Shown: positions 37,299 through 48,500 of the stretch, one piece after another
Position numbering within the stretch: the stretch's first letter is position 1
How the letters are laid out: every line of letters begins with the position of its first letter
Source: Cardinalis cardinalis
Taxonomy: Eukaryota > Chordata > Aves > Passeriformes > Cardinalidae
Length of the DNA: 64,000 nt
NCBI GenBank assembly: GCA_014549065.1
Contig: JACDOX010000009.1
Location: 2,529,310 to 2,593,309, forward strand
Reading direction: 5' to 3'
Notes under the pieces: model-generated
Databases searched by the model: none
What the model was told of the DNA's origin: nothing
The model's input: the letters and a program-made list of their open reading frames with translations, nothing else
Made by a program: the position numbers and the translations under genes

Positions 37299-40200
37299 CT
37301 AATGAAAAACAGAAACACTTGCATTAAGTTTTAGTAGGAAGATTTTTGTGGGTTTTTTAAGAGTTAGAAGTGGAACATCCACTTCCAAAATGTGAACAAG
37401 AGGGTATCAGCTCTCACTTATGAGAAATTCTAGTTTGTAAATAGCATACATAAACCATTCAAGTTTTATTTACTTACACCAACAACAGCATCTTATCCTA
37501 AGCGAGTGAAGTATCTCTGTTTACTGTCACATGTTTTCGTAAGGAAATCTACTGAGAATTTGCNAACTCAGCTGAACTTAAACAATCAATACACAGGTAA
37601 CAGTCACCAACCTAAAGTTTTACTATCAGATGAATTATTTTTTTTCCAGAGAAACCTGTCTGCTATACCTGTATGTTCACACAGCTTGGAATGCCAGTTG
37701 CTGTTCTACTCAATACTTACTACCACATACAAGCTGCAGTAAGCAGTAGGCAAGCTTAAGAATTTAAGGTTACCAGCTGTGATAGAAATAAAATTAAAGT
37801 TACCACCAACCTGTCCATCTCTAGTTTCGACGGTCTTAATTAGAAGTGTTCTCTTTGAGTGAGTGTCAACCATTGGCTGAGACTCAATGTTGGTTTCTGC
37901 AGAAGAAGATGTATTATTACCAATAGTCTAGATGAAGTGCCTCCTCAAAGAAATGAGGTGTAACAGATTTGTGTCAACTTTCAGAATCCCAATTTAGTAT
38001 ACAAAGAAGTCTCCTGCTCTGAATAAGCCAGGTCTTCCACATTTTTCTCTCTGGGCCCCTTAAAGCACTTTCAGCAGGTATCCAAACTAATTACTTGCTA
38101 TGTATCAANATTTAAAAACATGTGTCCAGGAACAGAAGAGCTGCTACCATTAATGGTTAAGTNGTTGCAAATACTGTAGTTGGGTCCAAGAAGAGTATTC
38201 ACAATCAACTGCACTTTTACAAGTTCAAAAACCAGCAAAAAAGGAACTATCCACAACCTTCATGCTAATGATAGAGCAACTGCCTAAACTGAAAGAGCAG
38301 AAAAAGCTTACCTCTCAGGTTCAAAGCAGCAAAGGTTGGAATAGGCATGTTAATCCTGAAGGAAAAAAGAAATGGGTAAAATCAGATATGGGTATAAAGT
38401 ATCTTCTAATAATTTCTGGCTTTAGAAAAATGTTTGCNTGTGATTACCTGCTCTCTTCACCCTCCAGCAGTTTTCTGTAGGTGGCAATTTCAATATCAAG
38501 AGCCATCTTTACATTCAGCAGGTCCTGGTACTCGCGGAGATGGCGAGCCATTTCTTCCTTCATGTTCTGGATCTCATCCTGCAGACGCCCAATAGTGTCT
38601 TGGTAGTTAGCAGCTTCCACAGCAAAATTCTCCTCCATTTCACGCATTTGGCGCTCCAGGGACTCATTCTGGAAGAAAATAGTGAAATCAAGCACTGCTG
38701 CAGTTCAGTGACTCTTCCCCACCCTTGACACCCTCAACATTTTAAAGAAGGAAAATTGTGTTACANTAGCATCCTTTCTGAAAATGCCCAGAAGTGTCCC
38801 AGATTTGTCATCTCCTTATCTTCCCTTTGGAGAGTCAAGGAGAGTTATTCTGCGATATATATATCGCAGAATAACATATATATATATGTGGCGCACCTCT
38901 GTGATCTGAGGTGCGCCACATATTTGTTGTGCTAGGTGGCAACAGTAAGCCCAACACATGCAGTTCAAGTCAGCATGCAGGCAGTCCTTAGTAGAGGAGA
39001 TCTGCAGGTGTACTAAACACTGTTACATCCATTTCAAGCTTGTCTTTAAAGGAGTCATGTTTTAGCAACAGCAAAATTTGCACCTTTCACTGCTCCTCCA
39101 GGTTTTTTTAGTAACTTTATCTNTACCTGATAGACAAGGCATAAACACTTTCAGAAAGTGCTAAATAAACAGTGACTATTTTAGCAAGAGAATGAACTTA
39201 TTGTTTACAGCTTAAGACTGATTCAGTGTATCAATCTAGCCAGTGCACTGTTGTGCATACACACAAATTGAGCCCACAGCATCCTTTTCAGAAAGTATTA
39301 ATATGTTGCTGAATTGCATAGCAGATTCCTGCTTTCACATCCAAACTGACAATTAAACTGCAGTGCTTAAAGCTGCAATGAAGAAGAACAACTGCTGTCC
39401 TTTACTTACGCTTCCCTTAAGAGCATCNACTTCACAGGTGAGAGACTGGATCTGTCTGCGGTACTCATTGGCTTCCTGCTTGGCCTGGCGCAGGGCATCG
39501 TTGTTCCTGTTAGCAGCTTCAGAGAGATCTGCAAACTGGAAAACCCCAGTCTGGTTAGCACAGCACTTCAACAGAAACAGTGAGACAGACCTTCTGCGGA
39601 CACAGCAGTTGAGGACAACTGGAGCTATTACAAGGGTTAACACCTAAAATGCTTAAATTACTCCTAAAGTGCCTCTCCATTTCTAAATGTTATATTAGAA
39701 TTCATAGCAAACTTTCATACTTGTTTTCCTGCCCTGCATATTTCCCTTTCACTAATTTCTCCAGGCCAGGAAAGACTCCCAGTGTGCACCCATTACTTTG
39801 CTGCTGTAGTTATGGCACAAAATGTTTTCAGTTGTACCCTTCCCAGAGTAGGATTTAAAAAAAACCAACAACTTTGTGTCATGGTTATGTTCATGTCCAT
39901 TAGAGAGACAGAGGGAACAGCAAGTGCTACAGCAAAGCTGTTAAACAGAATTAGTTCCAGTGCCAGATGCATTTTACTTACTTTGGACTTGTACCACTCT
40001 TCAGCTTCCTGAAGATTCTTAGCAGCAACACTTTCATACTGTTGGCGAACATCACGCAGGGCAGCAGTAAGGTCAGGCTTAGAAACATCCATATCAATTT
40101 GGATGTGCTGTTCCTGGAGCTGGGCCTGCAGTTCTCNGATTTCCTTAGAGAGAAGCGGACACTCAACATTATTGCACAAAAGCACTCAGATCATACACAG

Positions 40201-43200
40201 GTGAGGACTCTGCGACAGAACCAGCAAAGAGGTTCCTTGCTAGACAGTTTGCATCTAAACACAGACCTCATTTCTCAGCTTACCTCATCATGAAGTTTCT
40301 TCAAGAAGACAATCTCCTCTTGCAGGGACTCAACTTTGCGCTCGAGATCAAGACGTGCCAGAGAGGCGTTGTCAACATCCTGAGCAGAGAGAAGAAAAAT
40401 TCATAATCTTACAAAACTGATGGAGAGAAGTCTCTTACAGCAAGTTTAGCAGCATACAGGCTGATCCTTCATCTGAGCTTTTTGGCAAGACAATAGGAAA
40501 TCAAAAGCTGTAAAAAACCTTTTTGCCACCTCCTACCTTAGCCTTAAACCTTAGCTATGCAGCTTTATTCTGAATTTGAAAACTATACCACGTATGTTGA
40601 TTACATCTTTGCTGACATGCTGCTAAGCACGATCAAGAGCACATAGATCATAGTGGGTGTAAATCCTTCAAGTACTTGAGTCAGAAGTCTGCAGTAAGTG
40701 CTTCTAGCTTAACTACACTGACAAAGAGTTGCACTTTGCAAACTTCCACTCTTTTCAGTGGGGCTTAAAAGTGCAACGTGTGCTGTCAGGCCTATCAGTN
40801 GGCTTAACTTATGGACTGCTTGTTGAAAAAGCACAGAGTCCCCTAGGTCCCCAGACCACACTTTTAAAGCATACTTGTAAAGCTGGTGAGGTATGTGTAA
40901 GAGNGGCAGTATTCACAATGCAGGTCAACAGATCTCCCTTGAGAAAAAGAAGGTGTGAGCATAAACACAAACTGAGCTACTCATCATTGCCTACACCCTC
41001 ACAGTTGCTGGCAAAGGCTCCACCTTTTGCTGCACAGAGATAGTCTTAATCAACAGCAAAAATTCATTTAGAGCATAACAGANGACACATCATGAATGTT
41101 ATAAAGGAATAACTTGAATTAGTTCAAAAATGGAAGACTAAACATTGATTGGCAACTTCTTATATTTTGAATGTGTAAGGNATTTAGTTTGCAAAGGGGA
41201 AGATTGTTCCTTTCACGCTAGTTACATACACAGCCACATGCTTGTGCTCACAGGGTATTAACGTATCAGGTTCTCACAGCTTACTCTAAAGCTATTTTGG
41301 ATTGCCCAAAGCACAAGCATTCCTAATCAGCAGCTCTCTTTATTATGGCACCTTTGAAATAAGGAATGTTTTATTTAGACTCCTAGAAAGCCTTTCCTTG
41401 GATCACTCCTACTCTGGGGCAAGGTCCTTGCTCCAGAAAAATTATTCTGTTTACTTTATCCAGCAAAATACCCCTTTCATGCATCATTCCGTAACTTTTC
41501 TATCAATTCCAGTTTTACACCCACAGTTCATATCAGCTCTGTTTTTCAGCTCAGGGAAAGAATTTCCTAATTAATTTGTTCTCCTCCCCCCAAAACCCCT
41601 CATGATCATTCTGGCAGAAAATTACATGGCTATGACCCAACANGTTTACATAACTGGCCAGACATCCAAAGATTTTTTAGAGGATTTTGCAGAAATCTTC
41701 ACCCTGAAGGCTATTTTTTTTTTTTAATAACAACTGAATAGCTACAGGATTTTAGAACCTTATAGTAAATTGAAAGCAATTTAAGCTCAAGACACTTACA
41801 ATATGTNGCATGTACTTTACTATATGCTATCATTTATGTATTCCCTATCACTAAAATTCAGTGTTTCAGTAGTTTCTAGATGTGTGGAGAACCACAAATG
41901 AATTGGCTACTTGTAGCCTGAACAACAAGGACAACTTGTTTGCAGCTGGAATACGTGCTGATTTTACCCTAAGAGCTTTTTCAGTGCAAGCCACACACTT
42001 TGCAGGGTTGAGCATCCATGTTTACTTTAGACAAACCCCATGTTAGCCAGGACCTGACCTGTNAGGCTTGCCACAGGTTCAGGACCTATTCCTTGCTGCT
42101 AGACTAGCTGGCAAAGCTGCAGTAACTTTCTCAATGTGATGCTTGTCCTGCCCCAAAAGGAAAGTCCTCACTGAACTTTCACATATACTTTTTGCAGTAC
42201 ATCCCTCAGCACATCAGTAAAATCCTACCTTTGTCCAGAAGAAATAAATTAAAATTCAGTACATATGAGCTGAACAGTCTCTGAAACTGGCAGCTTTTGG
42301 AAATAAAAGCTTAAGTTCAAATATTCATTCTTTATTTTAAAATACTGAAGTGCACAAGTGCTCCATCAGGTAAAAAGTATCTTTGATGATATATCAGAAC
42401 AGGAAAGCACCTGCTGAAGTGATCCAAACCTATAACAACTATAGAAAGCTGCACATTGTTTTAAAATGGAAAGCACAACAGGATATTTCAGCTTCAGTGT
42501 TCTGGGAATTTAATTTCACTTTCAGAAGAACAAAACTTGCACTGAAACAGATTTAGGTTTCAAAACCAACATGTTAACTCCATCCTTGCCAGTAAAGAAA
42601 AATTAGGTATGACTGATGGTCAAACCAAGCACACCAGCATGCACCAGTTATGTCATGAGTGGATTTNGTGTAGAGTTTCCATAGACAATGATTTGCATTT
42701 CTTACACACAAGCTACAATTTAGGAGGCTAAATGGATCCAATTCTGACTGTCCTGCATGCACACATCTGCTGGAGGCTGAGCTTCTGAGTGACCCCTTTC
42801 CAAACAAAGGGAAGAGCTGGATAATGAGTGTGGGGTAGGCACACCAAGCCAAGCTCACTTTAAAGCCCAGAGCCTCCATAAGATTCAACTGGATTGAAAT
42901 GCAGACATGCCTAAACTGCACCAATTAANTAAGAAAGATCATGTAAAAGCCAACCTTAAGTCAATTGATCCNTCAACTGAATTCAGCAATGAATCGGAGT
43001 AGATGAGGTTCTCTAAAACTTAAGTTAAATGCTCCTTCATAGAACTTCACACTACAGTAAATTGTCTTAGCACTCAAAAAAACCCAAAACCATAATCTTA
43101 AATTAAGGCAGNATCTCAGACTGTTATTTAAAACTTCTCTCCCCAGAATGCCAGTGGAGACTGAATTCCAGGCTCTGAATGGGAGTAGGTGTTTCAATTT

Positions 43201-45130
43201 CCCCCCACTATCTCTTGAACACACCTGCTGTCCTTCAAGGACTGTAAATATACTGCAGTCAAAAGCCTTTCCCAGGGAAATGCTAACAATCAAGTGCTGA
43301 TTTCCTGAACAGTGACTTCTGTTAATGCCTATGAAGAGCTCTGGGACAAAGTCAGCCTGTACCCAGCTGCCTGGTGATAANGGCAGTCACTTCCAGTCTC
43401 AAAGAATGCTAGCAATGCTGTTTTACACCAGGAGTTTTAGGGAAGAGACCTTGTTTTGAGAAGGCACATTCCTAAATANCTCTTAGTCCAAACAAGGCTT
43501 AATCTAAGTTGAAAGCTGGTTTTGCACAAGTGAAAACTTGAGCTTAAGAATTTTAGAACACTGTTTGCACAGTTGTTTCTGGTTGTCATGTAGATTTACT
43601 TTATCTGGATAACATCACAGCATCCTACAAAGACTAAACTCTAACATAACTTGTTTCCTAGGTTAACATCTTTGTTTTACAGAGGATTAAATTTCATGTT
43701 CTTAATGGACACCCAGAGGAGGCAAGCTCAATCCTGTGACCTCGCCCCAAGGAACATACTGTCTACTTCTTGTCAGCAGACAACACCCACATAAAAAACC
43801 TTAAATTTGAAACTGTTGCCCAGTAATGCACTGAGCAGTGTTTCATCAAAAAGGAGTTCTGTTTTGTACAAAAAACTGGCCCACAACAGACACATTTCGC
43901 TAGAAATATTCCCGCACCATTACACATTTAGTAAGAATGCAGCCCACTGCGCCCTCCCCTCCGACACAAAGGGATCTATTATTTCAATCTGCTGCCACCA
44001 CACTTGCCATAATGCCTGTATCTGCATTCCACGGTGAATCCCATAGAAACCATTAATACCCTTCAGCCAAGCGAGCAGATGGCCCCCTTTCACTTTTATT
44101 GGATCGGAAAGTGATTCCACGTTGGGGTGTTTTTTGTAAAACGGGCTAGACTTGGATAAAGCAGGACAATAGTTTACCNCCCCTCCCCTCAGACTGCAGC
44201 ATCCCCCTAAAGAAAACACGGAGGGCTTGCGTGAGAACTGACGGAAACCTCTTTGTGCAAGGAAAGCAAACTCCTGCACTCCCACCCTCCGCCCCAGGCA
44301 CAGCCACCACCTCCCCGGGCCCCTCCCTCCTCCACCACCGCTAACCTGTCTGAAGGACTGCAGGGTGTTCTCGGCCTCCTCCCTCTGAAGCATCTCCTCT
44401 TGCAGCCTGGAAGGGGCAAGGTGGCGGTGAGGAGGGAGCGGGGATCNCCCAAACCCCCCCGTCCAGCCTCCNNCCCGCCCGGTACGGCTCGGGATGCTCC
44501 GGGGCTGCCTCCGCGCCAGGGGACAGGGCGGCGGGGAGGCAGCGGGACGCGGCGGCAGCCCCAGCCCGCCTTCCCCCGGCATACTCACTTCTCCCGCAGC
44601 CGCATGATGTCGTCGGCGAGGTTGTCCCGCTCCACTTCCACTCGTGCCTTGTCGTTGGTGAGCTGGTCCACCTGTCGCCGCAGCTCCCGCATCTCCTCCT
44701 CGTAGAGGTCGCCCAGGCGGGACGTGCCCTTGCCCTTGAGCTGCTCCAGCTCGGCCAGCAAGATCTTGTTCTGCTGCTCCAGAAAGCGCACCTTGTCGAT
44801 GTAGTTGGCGAAGCGGTCATTAAGCTCCTGCAGCTCAACTTTCTCGTTGGTGCGGTTCGCCTTGAACTCCGTGTTGATGGCGTCGGCCAGGGAGAAATCG
44901 ACGGAGTCGTGGAGCCGCATGGGCGGCATGCTGCTCCGCAGCCGCACCGACGTCGTCTTGGTGGCGTACATGCCNCCGGGCGAGGCGGACACGTACCGGG
45001 CGCTGCTGGGCCGCAGGGCGCTGCCCAGCGAGTACCGGCTGCTGGACGTGATGTAGCGGGTGCCGGTGCTGGGGCGGCTGCCCCCGCCGAACATGCGCCG
45101 GTACGAGGAGTTTTTCGTGCTGATGCTCAT
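37257..45130 (-). CDS. VIM: Vimentin, complete coding sequence in nine exons
   Basis: Joined in transcript order: 45130-44589, 44406-44346, 40379-40284, 40143-39982, 39535-39410, 38668-38448, 38355-38312, 37896-37811, 37298-37257. Sizes are 542, 61, 96, 162, 126, 221, 44, 86 and 42 nt, the standard type III intermediate filament pattern, totalling 1380 nt (459 residues plus stop). Vimentin forms the 10-nm cytoplasmic filaments of mesenchymal cells. Seen: the non-helical head starting MSISTKNSSYRRMFGG (about 1-94); coil 1A with the helix-initiation motif LNDRFANYIDKVRFLEQQN (about 103-121); the single cysteine in SLTC (about residue 321); the helix-termination motif TYRKLLEGEE (to about 402); and a tail ending HHDDLE. 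Three N bases fall in the coding sequence, all compatible with silent readings. The start codon is the one giving the conserved head; an in-frame upstream ATG at 45175 is rejected. Confidence 0.98.
37811..37896 (-). CDS. VIM: VIM exon 8 (86 nt, tail)
   Basis: Encodes ETNIESQPMVDTHSKRTLLI and on to VETRDGQ. Acceptor TTCTGCAG, donor GTTGGT. Confidence 0.96.
38312..38355 (-). CDS. VIM: VIM exon 7 (44 nt, tail)
   Basis: Encodes INMPIPTFAALNLR, the start of the non-helical tail. Acceptor TTCAG, donor GTAAGC. Too short to stand out as an open frame; found by phase and size. Confidence 0.95.
38448..38668 (-). CDS. VIM: VIM exon 6 (221 nt, coil 2 and helix-termination motif)
   Basis: Starts NESLERQMREMEENF and ends TYRKLLEGEES plus a split Arg codon. 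Acceptor TTCCAG, donor GTAATC. Confidence 0.98.
38844..38923. repeat. Three abutting palindromes in VIM intron 5
   Basis: A 32-bp perfect palindrome (38844-38875, GTTATTCTGCG arms around an AT core), a 16-bp palindrome (38874-38889) and a hairpin with 16-bp perfect arms ATATGTGGCGCACCTC and an 8-base loop (38884-38923). Confidence 0.97.
39410..39535 (-). CDS. VIM: VIM exon 5 (126 nt, coil 2)
   Basis: Encodes FADLSEAANRNNDALRQAKQ and on to SLTCEVDALKGS, with the single vimentin cysteine, a known redox- and zinc-sensitive site. The N at 39428 is in a GTN valine codon. Confidence 0.97.
39982..40143 (-). CDS. VIM: VIM exon 4 (162 nt, coil 1B to coil 2)
   Basis: Starts EI-ELQAQLQEQH and ends EEWYKSK. 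The N at 40137 is in codon NGA; C or A would both give Arg. Confidence 0.97.
40284..40379 (-). CDS. VIM: VIM exon 3 (96 nt, coil 1B)
   Basis: Encodes DVDNASLARLDLERKVESLQ and on to LKKLHDE, with acceptor CTCAG and donor GTAAGC. In phase at both ends. Confidence 0.97.
40380..44345 (-). other. VIM intron 2 (about 4 kb)
   Basis: The largest VIM intron. Apart from short A/T runs I recognise no gene or mobile element in it. Confidence 0.6.
44346..44406 (-). CDS. VIM: VIM exon 2 (61 nt, coil 1B)
   Basis: The acceptor is CTTCCAG and the donor GTTAGC. It encodes LQEEMLQREEAENTLQSFRQ after completing the split Lys codon. The preceding intron is only 182 bp, while the next is almost 4 kb. Confidence 0.97.
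44589..45130 (-). CDS. VIM: VIM exon 1 coding part: head, coil 1A and start of coil 1B
   Basis: The ATG (complement of 45128-45130) opens MSISTKN. The donor is AA/GTGAGT, splitting a Lys codon. It encodes the Arg/Ser-rich head, which carries the phosphorylation and assembly sites in the family, and the LNDRFANYIDKVRFLEQQN initiation motif. An N at 44975 lies in a GGN glycine codon. Confidence 0.98.
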
Positions 45131-45220
45131 GGCGGCGCCGGCTTTGTAATCCGGGAGCGGAGCGGAGCAGGACAACCGGGGTGTGTGGTGAAGAAGGGCG
45201 GTGGCTGCGGCCNGGGCCCC

Positions 45221-45230
45221 TTCTTATGGG
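45221..45230 (-). promoter_or_regulatory. TATA-like element of VIM
   Basis: The complement reads CCCATAAGAA, about 95 bp upstream of the start codon and just downstream of clustered GC boxes. Initiation about 30 bp further on (near 45195) would fit. This is position-based inference. Confidence 0.45.
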
Positions 45231-45520
45231 CGCCGCGGACCCGCCCCGCGGACCCGCCCCGCTCCGCCCCGCCCGCGGGGAAGGGGCGGCGGCCGCGGAC
45301 ACAAAGGCGGCGAGCGGGNCGGCTGGGCTCGGCCGGCGGGGCGCGGAGGGTGGGTGGCAGCTTGTGCTGTGGCTGGGTCCCCAGGGGCTGGCAGGTTTCC
45401 GCCGNGGCTGCGGGACGTGGCAGGGCGGTGTCCCACACAGCGAGCGCGGGGAACCCCGGCACGGCGCGCCCGGGGAGGACGGGAACAGCGGCGGCATCTT
45501 CGGCGTCGCGGAAATGGGCG

Positions 45521-48500
45521 CTGGGTTTCCCCTCTTATCTCCCTGTGCCCCTCCAGAGTGAGCGTGGTGGCTGCCAGAAGGAGCTGGCAAGTTTAATGTC
45601 ATAGGCCTGGCAAAATACTCCGAATAACTTATCAAAACCCCTCTATAGCTATGATGTATATTTATTTAGATATCTTTCTAAGAACCTTTCCTTTCCTTTT
45701 GAGTTTCCCAAAAGAGTAAGATCAGGGAAAAATTATGCTAACTATTCACAAAAGGCTGCCAAGTGTTCAAAATAAGCAGCCGGAAAATAATGTATGTGTT
45801 TTCTTTAGCTGCCTCCCATGATAGCCATCTCAGCTCCTATGATTAAGAATAAACTTTACAGGTTAAATATGTTTTCCTTGTAGCTGGGTAAGCAGTTACA
45901 TGCCTAAGGCTTAATACTGCCATTATTGTAACAATGATCCCAGGAATAATTTAGGGGATTTTTATGTGGACAGTACATTATTGAAATTGCTGTATCCAGG
46001 ATCTTGCTCCTGGAAAATAACTAGGACAGTAGCAGNCTTGATTTTAACAAAGGTTTGTTTCTCCACTTCTGTACCAAACAGACTTTGCTATTAATTTTGG
46101 TAGACATATGATCAGAGTCTTAGGAGAGCACCCAGCAAAATGATAATTGTTCATTAACTATGATCTGCAAATACATACAAATATGTGTAAAATAAAAGGC
46201 TAGACAAAAATCCCAGTGTTTTCAGAGCAATTTTACTATCAAAATGGGACTACTTGCAATGGAAAAGAGTGATGTAGGTAGTACAGGGCAATAGCAATAG
46301 AATAAAAGTTAACAGAGAAAAACTTTGAGTAGCAGCAGATTGTTTTAGTATGAATGCAGAGGTTGCTTAAGNAAGATGACAGAATCTCTGCCATTTAGAT
46401 AACTTTAAACTTGAGTGGCCAAACCACGACTCACATTCTGAAATTCTGCACTGATGCATCAGGTAAGGGACATCCTTTTTTCCCTCTGCTATGGGAAGTG
46501 AGTGATACATTGTAGACATATTATCTGTAATGAATTGCTTCAGCACTTAGGGGATGCAAAACTACCATTGATTTTTGATTTTTTTTTTAAACTTGCAGTC
46601 CTGCAGGAAGAATATGAACAGTGGGTAGAGAAAAAGGTAATCTTCACACCCCAATTCACAGTAACCAACTATTGTACTTCAGGTAACGTACTTTACAAGG
46701 AAGAATGTGAACCTGTGTATTTTATTAAAGATCTTGTTTATTTGAAGGAAATTCTGCTTTGCTTTCATTCTGTTGGCAACCAGAAGTGCAGGAACGCAAT
46801 TTGTATCTAAAAGTAAGTCCTTGAGGTTTTAATTTCTTTTGTTCACTGAGGCTTAGTCAAGCAAAGGAAGCTGACAAGGTAGAGCCGCTGAAGTGCTTGC
46901 AGTATAAGGCCCGGGCTACAGCTCATTCCATTCACCCACTGAATAAGAAGCAGAGGTCACACAGCATTCCTGAGGCTAAGGGTTCCCAAAGCCCAGCCTG
47001 GATGCTGTTGTGCTGCCCAGCCCTCTCAGAGCTCTATTTAAGCCATCAAGTTTGAGCTGTAAGCCTTTGAGAGCCCTGGCACAGAAGTACATACTCGTTC
47101 TGTGAGTAGGCAAAAAGCAAANCAGCACATAACCAACAATCTCACGGATTAAAGATGCTGTACTCAGAAATACTGATAGCTTTAGTAGNCTGTTGTTTTT
47201 TAAAGGTGTGCTGGTGCCCCATCTGTTTTTCCTAACAGAGCACAACTTATACTTCATGCACACATATGCAAGAATCATCCTCATTCAGAAAATGCTTTGT
47301 CCCTAAAATCCAAGGTATTTGTTTTAGTAAATATGACCACCCAATTCATGTTTCAAGCGTAATTTCCATATGTTTATGTCACTGCTACCATATGTGTTTT
47401 CGGCCCCTGCCTCATTTCTGTGTCTCCCTATGAAATGTTCAGATATTGTTGGCTGTTGGGACTACAGTAAACCTTTAAGTGCCTTTTACTGGTTGGCACT
47501 TACTCAGATGCATGAATGGAAGAAGCTGTATGTTTCTTGTAAGCTGTAATAAATTTAACACACATTTGCNTTGCCACCTCCCCAGGGGATTAAAATATGT
47601 CCCCTTGAAATGCAAAAAGATCTCTACTGTCCTTCTNAGAAGAGACTATGTCTCAGTGTAGCCATAAACATAATGAAGAGTGTACTTTGAATGGAAATGA
47701 AATCACAGTAATGTCTAGTTTCATGGAAAATGCAATGGGACTCTCAGAGGCAGTGGCTGATGGAGATCCTGACCATTTTTGACAGGAAGATCAGAAAGCT
47801 AAGAGCATCACTCAGCACCACGTTGGGGATTATTCATAAACTACTGGTTGTCATCTGTGCTGTTTACTGCAATGCCTTCCCTTGCAATTCCAGTGTGCAG
47901 TCATGCAGCTGCCTGGTCAGCCCACAACATCACCTCTACAGAAGTAGATCGGAGGAAATGGCACTCTTGAAAAAACAAACAGGTATTTTTATCACAAGAG
48001 TTTCAGTTCAGACTGTAATTTTCTTTTATGCCTTTTTTTTGCGGCCTTTTCTTTCCCCAGATTATTATGTATTGGTTTACTGCCAGAAATGAAATATGGA
48101 ATCAAGTCCTAGAAATTTAGCAAAAAGACACCTGTATTGTGTGTAACTTTCAATAATGGGAAAAGTGGATATGCATAGAGAGAAGATATGTGTGCCTGAA
48201 TGGCTTTATACTACATATTGGTTGTACCAAAAACTAAAAAGTCCGTATAACAGAATTTCTATTATTTCCTTGCAAAAATATCTGTTGGTCTGAAAACATC
48301 ATTGAAAAGACTGGCATTCACTTTTTTTTATTTTAGTTTTGGAATTTACCATTTAATCTAACAGTAAGAAACAAGACTAATTTAGTTCAAATATTGAATG
48401 TGCTTTCCAGTTACATAAACCTGGACTAAACAGATGTGAATGCTTTTCTTAATCAGATTTATGCCCTTTTTCTAAAGTTTCTACTTCCAGGAGGTGTAGA

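Larger units (their letters stand above)
36938..45200 (-). other. VIM: VIM transcription unit (inferred span)
   Basis: Inferred from the complete set of nine coding exons, the 3'-most AATAAA (36954-36959 in complement) and a TATA-like element upstream of the start codon. The transcription start (about 45195) and cleavage site (about 36938) are estimates. Introns, in transcript order: 44407-44588, 40380-44345, 40144-40283, 39536-39981, 38669-39409, 38356-38447, 37897-38311 and 37299-37810. Confidence 0.85.
44350..45520. promoter_or_regulatory. VIM CpG island
   Basis: GC- and CpG-dense sequence covering exon 1, intron 1 and the promoter, in sharp contrast to AT-rich flanks. Upstream of the start codon there are many GGGCGG/CCGCCC (Sp1-type) words between about 45240 and 45300. 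Confidence 0.9.

Noticed and set aside
45131..45175. In-frame upstream ATG extending vimentin by 15 residues (MSCSAPLPDYKAGAA)
   Set aside because: Vertebrate vimentins begin MSISTK; the extension is within the expected 5' UTR.
44835..45635. Long frames of 231-266 codons on both strands over VIM exon 1
   Set aside because: Shadow frames of the VIM CpG island; the vimentin frame accounts for the coding signal.
47730..48092. 120-codon open frame on the plus strand
   Set aside because: No family motif, no codon pattern and no splice context; treated as chance.
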